DNA of 42,589 nucleotides from Flavobacterium sp. Lineage in GTDB: Bacteria; Bacteroidota; Bacteroidia; Flavobacteriales; Flavobacteriaceae. Positions 34,687 through 42,564 of this stretch are shown one piece after another. The stretch covers positions 1 to 42,589 of the forward strand of contig NZ_JAIXWA010000025.1 in the NCBI RefSeq assembly GCF_027482425.1, read 5' to 3'. Every line of letters starts with the position of its first letter. The stretch's first letter is position 1. Under the pieces are notes generated by a model. That model had not been told where the DNA came from. It did no database searches and saw only the letters and a list, made by a program, of their open reading frames with translations. The position numbers and the translations under genes were made by a program.

Positions 34687-35976
34687 TTAGGCTTTTGATT
34701 TAAGCTTCACTTTGTCGCCCGAATTTAAGTCCTTGGAAACGGTATTGTAGGGCCCTATAATGACTTCATCACCTTTTTTCAATCCCGTAAGAATTTCAAT
34801 ATTGGTATCGTCTTGAATGCCGGTTTTAACCACACGGATTCGCGCTTTGTCTTTTACCTTAACGAAAACACATTCCAGCTTTTTATCCGACTTCGATTTT
34901 ACTTTTTCCGTTTTGGCAGCTTCCTCATCTTCGGGAACATCCAGAATAGATTTGGGTAGTGTATCTGATTTAACTACAACCGCACTAATCGGTACGCCTA
35001 TAATTTTTTCTTTACGTTTGGTAATAATATCAACAGTCGCTGTCATTCCCGGTCGAAAAGGAGAATACGTAGCGGGTTTGCCTTCTAATAAGTCTTCATA
35101 CGACTCTTTTAGAATACGTACTTTTACTTTGAAATTGGTCACTTGATCTGCGGTCGTTCCGGTACTGGCTGAGTTTGATATACTAGTGACAACACCTTTA
35201 AATTCTTTTTTCAAATACGCATCCACTTGGATATTGGTTTCATCTCCGATGTTGACCTTAACGATATCATTTTCATTAACATCCACTTCTACTTCCATGT
35301 TATTCAAATTGGCCACACGAAGCAATTCGGTTCCTGCCATTTGTTGGGTTCCTAAAATCTTTTCCCCCAACTCAACATTGAGTACCGAAATTGTTCCATC
35401 GGCGGGTGCATAAATAGTGGTACGGCCTAAGTTATCTTTGGCTTCAACTACTGATGCATTAGCACTCTGAACGTTGTAATACGCCGATTGTTTGTTGGCT
35501 TTGGCTACTTCAAACGCCGCAATCGCTTTATCCCAATCCGCGCGAGAAATAATTCCTTTTTCAAACAAGGATTTGCTGCGCTCATAACTGGCTTGAGCCT
35601 CTTTAAAAGAAGCATCTGCCTGCGACAACCCCGCTTTGGTTCCTGCATAATTAGAAACGGTACGGTTTAACCCAGAAGTATAAATATCGGGGTTAATTTT
35701 GACCAACAAATCCCCTTTTTTTACAATTTGCCCCTCTTTTACGGGTAAAGCAATGATTTCTCCTGACACTTGAGAAGAAACTTTTACTTCTATTTCGGGT
35801 TGTATTTTTCCAGTAGCCGATACGGTTTCGATAATCGTTATTTCATCTACTTTGGCTACTTCCACTTCTTTCAATTCTTCACGGCTTCCAAAAACACCTT
35901 TGGAGGACAAAACCATCAATACAATGATTACTCCAAAGACAATACCACCCCACAAAAAAATTTTTTTTCTACTCAT
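34687..35976 (-). CDS. HlyD/MacA-type periplasmic adaptor (membrane fusion protein)
   Basis: The protein has 429 residues, one N-terminal membrane anchor (about residues 5-24), a biotinyl-lipoyl-like half (VSGEIIALPVKEGQIVKKGD), a coiled-coil hairpin (YAGTKAGLSQADASFKEAQ...) and the second lipoyl half (GTISVLNVELGEKIL). The beta-barrel and C-terminal membrane-proximal region end with LTGLKKGDEVIIGPYN. A short charged insertion near residues 340-360 (DEEAAKTEKVKSKSDKK) is unusual. It should link an inner-membrane pump to the TolC-like channel five bases upstream. No ABC or RND pump gene is in the window, so the partner must be encoded elsewhere. Confidence 0.92.
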   Translation of the reverse strand: MSRKKIFLWGGIVFGVIIVLMVLSSKGVFGSREELKEVEVAKVDEITIIETVSATGKIQPEIEVKVSSQVSGEIIALPVKEGQIVKKGDLLVKINPDIYTSGLNRTVSNYAGTKAGLSQADASFKEAQASYERSKSLFEKGIISRADWDKAIAAFEVAKANKQSAYYNVQSANASVVEAKDNLGRTTIYAPADGTISVLNVELGEKILGTQQMAGTELLRVANLNNMEVEVDVNENDIVKVNIGDETNIQVDAYLKKEFKGVVTSISNSASTGTTADQVTNFKVKVRILKESYEDLLEGKPATYSPFRPGMTATVDIITKRKEKIIGVPISAVVVKSDTLPKSILDVPEDEEAAKTEKVKSKSDKKLECVFVKVKDKARIRVVKTGIQDDTNIEILTGLKKGDEVIIGPYNTVSKDLNSGDKVKLKSKA

Positions 35977-35981
35977 GATTG

Positions 35982-37424
35982 TTATAATTTCTCCACGATG
36001 GGAATTCCAAAATAAAATTCGACAACTTTAACTTTAAAAATATAGTCATACTTGGTACGCACCAAATCGGATTGCGCATTGGTAAATAAGGTTTGCGCTT
36101 GACTCAATTCAAAACTATTAGAAAGTCCGACATTAAAGCGCTCTTTTGCATATTCAAAGGCCAATTTTCGTGCATTCAAGGCCGTTTGCGCCGATTCATA
36201 CGCTTGCAAAGCTCCCTTGGCATCCGTGATGGCTGTATAAACAGTTCGCTCCAAGTCGAGGGAAGTTTGTTTTTCATTGGTTCGGGCGCGTTCTAAAGCG
36301 ATTCGTGCCCTTGTCACCGCATTGGAAGACCGGAATCCATTTAAGATGGGAATCGTCATTTGAACGCCAAAACTATTCCCTTTAAATTGGCTAAACTGAT
36401 CAAAATAGGGCAATGGATTTCCTTGAATTGGAATAAAATTGGGAGCCACTACCGCTTCCCCAGTACTCGGCACAAATCCGATGGTATTGGTAGGATTGTT
36501 GGGATCAACTACAAAATTGGAAATACGACGTTGATTGGAAGCACGGGTACTGAAACTATAAAAACCGTTGATACTAGGTTGTAGGGCCCCTTTGGAAATC
36601 TTTAAATCGCGTTCGGCAGCTTCTAAATTGGTACGTGCAATTTTTAATTCCACGCGTTCCCCCAAAGCTTTTTTGACAATAGTTTCTGGGCTTTCTGCGA
36701 GTGTTGGACTCAACGACGGCTCATAGTTTACCTCAGCAATATCAAAATTGCGAAAATCATCCAATTGCAGCAATTGCGCCAAACTTAACTTGGATAAAAA
36801 CAAGGTGTTTTGTGCTGCAATTACCCGTTGGCGGTCGGCAGCCACGGTCGCTTCTGCATCGAGTAGGTCGCCTCGAGGAATCATCCCCGATTTAACCATT
36901 TCACTCGCGCGCAGCAACTGTTTTTCATCATTGGCCAATTGCTCCTGTTGCACTTTTAAATTTTCTTTGTTAAAAAGGATTTGCAAATAGGAATTAGCCA
37001 CGTTCAATGCCACATCGTCCTGCATTTTATTCAACTGATATTGTGCGGCCAAAATGGTTAATCGGGCACGCTTCAATTGATTCATATTTTGCAAACCATT
37101 ATAAATCGCCACACTTGAATTAAGTCCAGCCGACGTAAATTGAATGGTTTGATTTTCCAACAAACCCGTTGTGATATTTTGATTCAAACCAATATTCCAC
37201 GAATGTGAAGCACTGGCATTTAGGGTAGGTAAAAAATTACCAATCGCGTCTTTTTTAGCGACACGTCCATTTTGTAAATCCAGTTCCGATTGTTTGATAG
37301 AGATGTTATTCTTTAGTGCATAATCAACACACTCACGAAGCGTCCAGGTTTTGGTTTGTCCCCACCCTTCAAAGGCGCAACACAATAACACCCATAGCCC
37401 GGTTTTTAAAATCCATTTATTCAT
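35982..37424 (-). CDS. TolC-family outer-membrane efflux channel
   Basis: This 480-residue protein has a signal peptide (about residues 1-23, ending near EGWGQ) and then the two-fold repeated TolC organisation. It starts with WTLRECVDYALKNNISIKQS and ALNVANSYLQILFNKENLKVQ, has a beta-barrel segment in each half, and ends in VEFYFGIPIVEKL. It is the outer-membrane channel of a tripartite efflux system. It is first in the unit with hlyD-like and tsaB, with a -7 element at 37451-37458. Confidence 0.93.
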   Translation of the reverse strand: MNKWILKTGLWVLLCCAFEGWGQTKTWTLRECVDYALKNNISIKQSELDLQNGRVAKKDAIGNFLPTLNASASHSWNIGLNQNITTGLLENQTIQFTSAGLNSSVAIYNGLQNMNQLKRARLTILAAQYQLNKMQDDVALNVANSYLQILFNKENLKVQQEQLANDEKQLLRASEMVKSGMIPRGDLLDAEATVAADRQRVIAAQNTLFLSKLSLAQLLQLDDFRNFDIAEVNYEPSLSPTLAESPETIVKKALGERVELKIARTNLEAAERDLKISKGALQPSINGFYSFSTRASNQRRISNFVVDPNNPTNTIGFVPSTGEAVVAPNFIPIQGNPLPYFDQFSQFKGNSFGVQMTIPILNGFRSSNAVTRARIALERARTNEKQTSLDLERTVYTAITDAKGALQAYESAQTALNARKLAFEYAKERFNVGLSNSFELSQAQTLFTNAQSDLVRTKYDYIFKVKVVEFYFGIPIVEKL

Positions 37425-37450
37425 AAACCTCTGTAGATTTCTTGGAACAG

Positions 37451-37458
37451 CAAAAGTA
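37451..37458 (-). promoter_or_regulatory. -7 element for the tolC-hlyD-tsaB unit
   Basis: On the minus strand TACTTTTG fits TAnnTTTG and lies 26 bases before the start. A TTG is found 23 bases upstream, which is longer than usual. Confidence 0.45.
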
Positions 37459-37518
37459 GAAGAACTGCTTTAATTCCTATCCAATTTTGTTTGCCTATCA
37501 GACGTCATTCCGCTTTTT

Positions 37519-37547
37519 TTGTTACATTCACATCCAAATTAATTTTG
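37519..37547 (+). promoter_or_regulatory. promoter of the DUF4403 gene, leaderless start
   Basis: TTG (37519-37521) is followed by 18 bases and TAATTTTG (37540-37547), six bases before the ATG at 37554. The transcript would begin at or next to the start codon. Confidence 0.6.
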
Positions 37548-37553
37548 TTTTTC

Positions 37554-38942
37554 ATGAAACTACGCTGCCTCTTATTGACGCTTATTTTAAGTCTGGTTAC
37601 AGCCTCTTGCTCGGGTCCCCAAAAAATTTTAGCAGAAAAACCTGTTCGCACCAATAATCCTGACTTTGCTTACAAAACAACGAGTTCAATGGTGAGCATG
37701 CCCTTAGAAGTCACGCTTACTGAAATTGAAAAACAACTGAATAAAACCCTTGCCGAACTGGTGTATGAAGACCCTAATTTACAAGACGACAACATTCAAA
37801 TGAAGATTTGGAAAACGGCACCTATTCGCTTACAAGAAAATCAGGGAAAAATCAAATCGGTGCTTCCCCTAAAGATTTGGGTCAAATACAAATATGGTAC
37901 TGATTTTCTAGGATTAAATGACACCAAAGAATTTGATTTAACCGGCGTTATAACCCTGAGCAGTCAAATGCAACTTTCCAACTGGAAATTGACCACTCAA
38001 TCGGTAATTGAGGACATCACCTGGCAAGAGAGTCCCACGATGACTGTGGCAGGTAAAAAGGTTCCGATTACGTATTTGATTAGTCCTGCTTTATCGTTGT
38101 TTAAGAAAAAAATAGCCCTGAAAATCGACGAAGCCATTACCAAATCCTGTGATTTTAAACCCTATGTCCTGAATGTGTTGGAAACCCTTAGCAATCCCAT
38201 CCTCACGAGTGAAACGTACCAAGCTTGGTTTAAATTACAACCCAACGAAGTTCAAGTTACCGATGCCGTGTTGGATAAAACGAAAATTACCATGAACTTG
38301 GGATTAAAATGCGGCATGACGACCTGGGTGGGACAGCAACCGAAGAAAGGGATTGATCGCGAAAGCATCGGATTTAAATCGGCGCGTACTGTGGGGGAAA
38401 AAACCGTGGTCAGTATTGCCGCGATTACAACCTATGACAATGCGTCAAAAGTTATGACTACTAATTTTAAAGGGCAAGAATTTAAGTCAGGTTCACGTGT
38501 GATCACAGTTCAAAATGTTGAATTATGGGGCAAAGACGGACGTATGATTATTGCACTGGACTTAGCGGGCAGTCTCAACGGGACGATTTATTTGAGTGGT
38601 ATACCCAAATATGATGCGGTTTCCAAAGAAATTTACTTTGAAGATATGGACTATGTGTTAAACACGAAAGGGATTCTAACCAAAACTGCAAATTGGTTGT
38701 TGCAAGGATACATTTTACGCAAAATACAAGCGCAATGCCGGTACTCGATACAACCTAACATGGAGGAGGGAAAAAAGAATCTTTTGCCTTACCTAAACAA
38801 CTATTCGCCCATGAAAGGCGTGTTTGTGAATGGATCGATTCTTGAGTTGGACTTTGATAAGATAGAACTCACCGACGATTTTATCATTGCTTTTATCAAT
38901 GGAAGTGGAAAAATGAATGTTCGGGTAGACGGAATGGATTAA
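37554..38942 (+). CDS. DUF4403 lipoprotein
   Basis: From the ATG at 37554 it has 462 residues. The opening MKLRCLLLTLILSLVTASC is a lipoprotein signal with a TASC lipobox, so the mature protein is anchored by its cysteine. An upstream in-frame start would add 21 residues that spoil the signal peptide, and it lies before the promoter. The rest is a DUF4403 domain (SMVSMPLEVTLTEIEKQLNK..., VLPLKIWVKYKYG, YLSGIPKYDAVSKEIYF). The function is unknown; a role in lipid or envelope handling is a guess. Its TAA stop overlaps that of the small CxxC gene on the other strand. Confidence 0.87.
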   Translation: MKLRCLLLTLILSLVTASCSGPQKILAEKPVRTNNPDFAYKTTSSMVSMPLEVTLTEIEKQLNKTLAELVYEDPNLQDDNIQMKIWKTAPIRLQENQGKIKSVLPLKIWVKYKYGTDFLGLNDTKEFDLTGVITLSSQMQLSNWKLTTQSVIEDITWQESPTMTVAGKKVPITYLISPALSLFKKKIALKIDEAITKSCDFKPYVLNVLETLSNPILTSETYQAWFKLQPNEVQVTDAVLDKTKITMNLGLKCGMTTWVGQQPKKGIDRESIGFKSARTVGEKTVVSIAAITTYDNASKVMTTNFKGQEFKSGSRVITVQNVELWGKDGRMIIALDLAGSLNGTIYLSGIPKYDAVSKEIYFEDMDYVLNTKGILTKTANWLLQGYILRKIQAQCRYSIQPNMEEGKKNLLPYLNNYSPMKGVFVNGSILELDFDKIELTDDFIIAFINGSGKMNVRVDGMD

Positions 38943-39172
38943 GTCGTTTTGACCTTTTTTCGGCGAAACATACTGTATACCACATACCCCACTACAGCCA
39001 CAAGGATGTAAGGGAACACCATGAGGTATACGATACCGTCATTGACCGCTTCGGCTTTGACCACATTTCCTGAACTTTCTAGAGATGCTCGGCACATGGC
39101 ACATTGACCTATGGCTTTTGAAGATGCGAATAGGAGCAGAAAAAGTATGGGAAATATCCGATTAATGCGCAT
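38939..39172 (-). CDS. small membrane protein with CxxC motif
   Basis: From the ATG at 39172 the protein has 77 residues: MRINRIFPILFLLLFASSKA. It has a signal peptide or first membrane segment, then QCAMCRASLES with a CxxC pair, and a second membrane segment (VYLMVFPYILVAVVGYVVYSMF) with a basic tail (RRKKVKTT). The CxxC would face the periplasm if the N-terminus is cleaved. A TTG four codons earlier is in frame but is not needed. It follows DUF420 and SCO1 in the same direction, with an 11-base overlap, so a role in oxidase copper or thiol chemistry is plausible but unproven. Confidence 0.8.
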   Translation of the reverse strand: MRINRIFPILFLLLFASSKAIGQCAMCRASLESSGNVVKAEAVNDGIVYLMVFPYILVAVVGYVVYSMFRRKKVKTT

Positions 39173-39707
39173 AATACGGAGCAATCATTACATATACAAT
39201 AACGCCGGTCACCGCCACATACAACCACAATGGAAAAGTGATTTTAGCTAATTTTCGGTGGCGATCAAACTGTTGAGATAAGGCACGAACGTAGGTAAAC
39301 AAGACCAAAGGAATAATCGCTACCGACAGAACGATATGGCTTATCAAGATAAAGAAGTAAACATAGCGAATGGCCCCTTCGCCGCCAAACTTAGTCGATT
39401 CGGAAGTAAGGTGGTAGGCAACATACATCACCAAAAACACGACGGAGCAAGCAATTGCGGCAGTCATCAAACGCTCGTGTGTCTTGCGATTTCCATTTTT
39501 TATCGCGATCACCGCCCATATCAACAACACTGCAGTAACCGCATTGATTCCCGCATAAATGGGAGGTAAAAAAGAAAGCGGTTCTACATTGATTCCAAAG
39601 TCCTTCAACTTAAAAGAAAACAATATCGCTACAACAATGGGGATAAGAATTGAAACTACAATGATTGGAGTTTTAAATTTTGTTTCTAAAGTAGGTTTAA
39701 CATCCAT
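39162..39707 (-). CDS. DUF420 membrane protein
   Basis: The 181-residue protein has five predicted membrane helices (about residues 12-32, 45-65, 80-100, 118-140 and 155-175) and histidines such as YHLTSE and ISHIVLS typical of DUF420. Members of this family often lie beside SCO1 and cytochrome oxidase genes and are suspected to help oxidase assembly. It starts two bases after the SCO1 stop, so co-translation is likely. Confidence 0.9.
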   Translation of the reverse strand: MDVKPTLETKFKTPIIVVSILIPIVVAILFSFKLKDFGINVEPLSFLPPIYAGINAVTAVLLIWAVIAIKNGNRKTHERLMTAAIACSVVFLVMYVAYHLTSESTKFGGEGAIRYVYFFILISHIVLSVAIIPLVLFTYVRALSQQFDRHRKLAKITFPLWLYVAVTGVIVYVMIAPYYAH

Positions 39708-39709
39708 AG

Positions 39710-40402
39710 TTATTCGTTTAATAATCGTTGTATATCTTCACTGATTGCTTTAATGCCGGGAGCTTCCAAACCATCGTAATATAGTATTGGATTCCCTTGG
39801 TTATCTCGACGGCATCGAATATTTCCTTTTTTATCGACCAAAGCAAACAAACCCGAATGCTCAAAACCGCCATTGACTTTGTCTTTGGATTCACCCGCAT
39901 AAATGTTGAACCCTTTGTTGGACAAATCAAAAATGGTTGCTTTATCTCCCGTTAAAAAATGCCAATTTTTCATGGTGATACCTAAGGATTGTGCATGTTC
40001 TTTCAAAACTTCCGAAGTATCTTTATCGGGATCAATGGTAATCGAAGCAATGGCAAAATCAGGATTCTTACCATATAGCTGTTGTAATTTCAGCATATTT
40101 TTGTTCATGACTGGGCAAATACTGGGACAGCTTGCGAAAAAGAATTCCAAAACATACACTTTCCCTTTGTATGAATCCTGTGTTATGTTTTTATTGTCTT
40201 GATTTGTTAGTGAAAATTGGGGGACTTGCCCCATCACAACCAAGGTTTTTTTGGCAGCCTCATCTTTGATTTCATTGGACAAACTCATTCGGTCGTTTTG
40301 AACGGTCTCTCCTTTTTGAATGCGATTAACGATTTTTGGTATAAAAATTATCCCGAAAATCAAAACAATAAACGATATCCCGATATACGATTTATTCTTC
40401 AT
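39710..40402 (-). CDS. SCO1/SenC-family copper chaperone
   Basis: SCO proteins deliver copper to the CuA site of cytochrome oxidase. This 230-residue protein has one N-terminal membrane anchor (about residues 5-24) and a thioredoxin fold with the CPSIC motif (Cys92 and Cys96, in FFFASCPSICPVMNK) and the conserved histidine His182 (EHSGLF). These are the three copper ligands. The context with oxidase subunits fits. It begins one base after the stop of the cysteine-free neighbour. Confidence 0.95.
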   Translation of the reverse strand: MKNKSYIGISFIVLIFGIIFIPKIVNRIQKGETVQNDRMSLSNEIKDEAAKKTLVVMGQVPQFSLTNQDNKNITQDSYKGKVYVLEFFFASCPSICPVMNKNMLKLQQLYGKNPDFAIASITIDPDKDTSEVLKEHAQSLGITMKNWHFLTGDKATIFDLSNKGFNIYAGESKDKVNGGFEHSGLFALVDKKGNIRCRRDNQGNPILYYDGLEAPGIKAISEDIQRLLNE

Positions 40403-40403
40403 A

Positions 40404-41060
40404 CTAGATTTTTCGATTGGCTTTGTTATTCTTTTTAAGAGCTAAACGGTATTCTGCAAGAATAACTTTTACATCATCGATCATGTTATTATAAAGGTCG
40501 GAAACTTTAAACGTGTTGTAGCCTTCTTGGTATTCCTCCTCGCCTTTTTTATTTTTCCCTTTTCGCCCTCTTAAATTGCGTTTCTTATCTACAATATACA
40601 CATTGGGAGTACCTAATTTTTCATTAAGGCTACCCATCAATTGCAATTTACTGTAGTAGCTTTTTATCGATTCAGGAGATCCAAAAACAAACCACCAATT
40701 TTGCTGAGGCCCTAACTTCTTTAAACTGGTTTGCAACTTGGACACCTCAGCCTCGGTACCTTCTGGAAAGACCATCACCATTTGGAAGTCCTTAAACTCT
40801 TTATTACGGGCATATATTTTTTCGTATAAATTGAAAAAACCGCCTTTATGATGTTCGACATCATAACCGATAAAACCTAAAATAGTGATTTTATTGTTTA
40901 AGGTGACCGTTTTACCGTCTGAGGTTTTCCATTCGTTAAGATCAGGAATAGTAGGGGTAATTGTAGGCAACTTCGCAAAACTGTTGACGCCTGAGGCAAA
41001 GAACAAGTAAGCCACGATGGGCAAAACAAAAAGGACGAAGAGCACTAAATTCTTTTTCAT
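40404..41060 (-). CDS. cysteine-free SCO/thioredoxin-like membrane-anchored protein
   Basis: This 218-residue protein has one N-terminal membrane anchor (about residues 4-23) and a domain that reads like a thioredoxin/SCO fold: KTVTLNNKITILGFIGYD, then a charged helix, MVMVFPEGTEAEVSKL, WWFVFGSPESIKSYY and TPNVYIVDKKRNLRGR. Where SCO has CPSIC, this protein has IGYDVEHHKGG and no cysteine at all, so classical copper or thiol chemistry is not possible. It is upstream of SCO1 with one base between. I do not know a family name. A structural or copper-independent assembly role is only a guess. Confidence 0.78.
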   Translation of the reverse strand: MKKNLVLFVLFVLPIVAYLFFASGVNSFAKLPTITPTIPDLNEWKTSDGKTVTLNNKITILGFIGYDVEHHKGGFFNLYEKIYARNKEFKDFQMVMVFPEGTEAEVSKLQTSLKKLGPQQNWWFVFGSPESIKSYYSKLQLMGSLNEKLGTPNVYIVDKKRNLRGRKGKNKKGEEEYQEGYNTFKVSDLYNNMIDDVKVILAEYRLALKKNNKANRKI

Positions 41061-41079
41061 GAGCTAAACAAATTGCTTA

Positions 41080-41087
41080 CAAAATTA
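41080..41087 (-). promoter_or_regulatory. -7 element for the SCO-like cluster
   Basis: On the minus strand TAATTTTG fits TAnnTTTG, 19 bases before the start at 41060. It overlaps the T tail of the subunit IV terminator. Confidence 0.5.
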
Positions 41088-41114
41088 AAAAAAAGGTACG
41101 CTATTGCGTACCTT
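41086..41114 (-). terminator. intrinsic terminator after the oxidase subunit IV gene
   Basis: AAGGTACGC (41093-41101) and GCGTACCTT (41106-41114) pair perfectly with a four-base loop. On the minus strand a T run follows (41086-41092). Confidence 0.9.
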
Positions 41115-41134
41115 CAACTGTAATTAATATGCTG

Positions 41135-41485
41135 TTAAAAATTCCATTTAATCGTTGCATCTCTAAACACAGTGAATACATAGAATCCTTCAGTTAAGAG
41201 AATGAATGTTAAATAGAGAATCAAAAAAATACCTGTCCAAACTACCGCTCTTCGCAAAGCTTTTGTTTCACCTTCCATGTGCATGAAAGCCCACACAATA
41301 TAGTATGCCTTTACAAGGGTTAAGATGATGAAAATCCAATTCAATAAATTCATGGATAAAAAGTTCGAGTGGAATAATGATTTTGGCTTTTCAATCCCTA
41401 ACCATACTTCGACAATGGTAATAATGGAAAGAATACCGAAAACAACCCAGATGCGTTTTGTATTTGATGTATGCTCGTGTGCCAT
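41135..41485 (-). CDS. cytochrome c oxidase subunit IV family protein
   Basis: This 116-residue protein has three predicted membrane helices (about residues 10-27, 42-66 and 78-100) and the loop AFMHMEGETKALRRAVV, typical of the small bacterial subunit IV (COX4_pro type). It is a non-catalytic subunit of an aa3/caa3-type oxidase. It lies 17 bases after subunit III on the same strand and ends in a strong terminator. Confidence 0.9.
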   Translation of the reverse strand: MAHEHTSNTKRIWVVFGILSIITIVEVWLGIEKPKSLFHSNFLSMNLLNWIFIILTLVKAYYIVWAFMHMEGETKALRRAVVWTGIFLILYLTFILLTEGFYVFTVFRDATIKWNF

Positions 41486-41502
41486 GATTCGCTTTTAATT
41501 AA

Positions 41503-42531
41503 TTATACTAAATAGAAGAAGGTAAATACGAATACCCAAACTAAGTCTACAAAGTGCCAGTATAAACCAACTTTTTCAACCATTTCATAAGTTCTTCTTC
41601 GTTCGTAGGTGCCCAACAATACATTGATAAAAATAATGATATTGATGACAACCCCAGAGAATACGTGGAATCCGTGGAAACCGGTGATAAAGAAGAAGAA
41701 ATCAGCAAACAATTTACTTCCGTATTCATTGCGGTGTAAATTAGCCCCTTCAATAACTATTTTTGCCTCATTAATTCGTCTTAACGACTCTTCACGCGTC
41801 AAAATAGTTTTATGCTTAATTTTATTTAAAGTTGGGTGAGCTCCAACAGAGTGCTTCGCGGTTTCATTTGAATAAATTACTTCCGTGCGAATTAAGATAT
41901 CTGGATTCTTTTTAAAGCCTTCAATTACTTCATTGACAGAATACGTTGGTAAAGAAGGTTCAGACATAAACCAAGTAGCTCGGCTACGCGTTAATTGCTC
42001 GCGCTCTTCAGGTAAAGTAGCGGCAAAATCAGCTAATTTAATTTGCTTCCCTTCGGCATTGACAAACTGTAGAATACTTCCTCCTTTGGTTTCGATAGCA
42101 CCGTATTCTCCTTTGATAAAGTTTTTCCATTCCCAAGCTTGAGATCCCACGAAGATTAAACCTCCGATAATGGTTAAAAACATGTAAATAGCTACTTTAC
42201 CTTGTTTCATTTGGTGTCCAGCATCTACTGCCAAAACCATAGTTACGGAAGAGAAAATAAGCACAAAAGTCATGAAAGCCACATAATACATCGGCATGGA
42301 TACACCGTGCATGAACGGGAAGTGGGTAAATACCTCATCCGCAATTGGCCATGTTTCAATAAATTTAAATCTTGAAAAACCGTAAGACGCAACGAATCCA
42401 GAGAAGGTTAATGCATCAGAAAGGATGAAAAACCACATCATCATTTTTCCATAACTCGCTCCTAACGGCTCGGCGCCTCCGCCATTCCAAACATTAGCTA
42501 CACCATTGTTTGTAGTAACTGTCGATCCCAT
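41503..42531 (-). CDS. cytochrome c oxidase subunit III with large internal insertion
   Basis: The 342-residue protein has the heme-copper oxidase subunit III helices: KMMMWFFILSDALTFSGF (about residues 29-46), MPMYYVAFMTFVLIFSS, IYMFLTIIGGLIFVGSQAWEW, the GFHGFHVFSGVVI stretch and LYWHFVDLVWVFVFTFFYLV at the end. Between the third and fourth of these, about residues 145-270 are hydrophilic and charged, an insertion that makes it about 125 residues longer than a standard short subunit III. Gene order III, IV and the SCO cluster fits an aa3-type oxidase operon that continues upstream beyond the window. Confidence 0.93.
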   Translation of the reverse strand: MGSTVTTNNGVANVWNGGGAEPLGASYGKMMMWFFILSDALTFSGFVASYGFSRFKFIETWPIADEVFTHFPFMHGVSMPMYYVAFMTFVLIFSSVTMVLAVDAGHQMKQGKVAIYMFLTIIGGLIFVGSQAWEWKNFIKGEYGAIETKGGSILQFVNAEGKQIKLADFAATLPEEREQLTRSRATWFMSEPSLPTYSVNEVIEGFKKNPDILIRTEVIYSNETAKHSVGAHPTLNKIKHKTILTREESLRRINEAKIVIEGANLHRNEYGSKLFADFFFFITGFHGFHVFSGVVINIIIFINVLLGTYERRRTYEMVEKVGLYWHFVDLVWVFVFTFFYLV

Positions 42532-42556
42532 AAATACGTAATAGTTAAAAAGTTTC

Positions 42557-42564
42557 CAAATTTA
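42557..42564 (-). promoter_or_regulatory. -7 element for the oxidase subunit III gene
   Basis: On the minus strand TAAATTTG fits TAnnTTTG, 25 bases before the start, with TTC in place of TTG at 19 bases upstream. Confidence 0.55.

Noticed and set aside
34687..37424. Complete MacAB-TolC system
   Set aside because: Only the adaptor and the outer-membrane channel are present. No ABC permease or ATPase gene follows.
37491..37553. Upstream start of the DUF4403 lipoprotein
   Set aside because: It lies before the promoter and would bury the lipoprotein signal.
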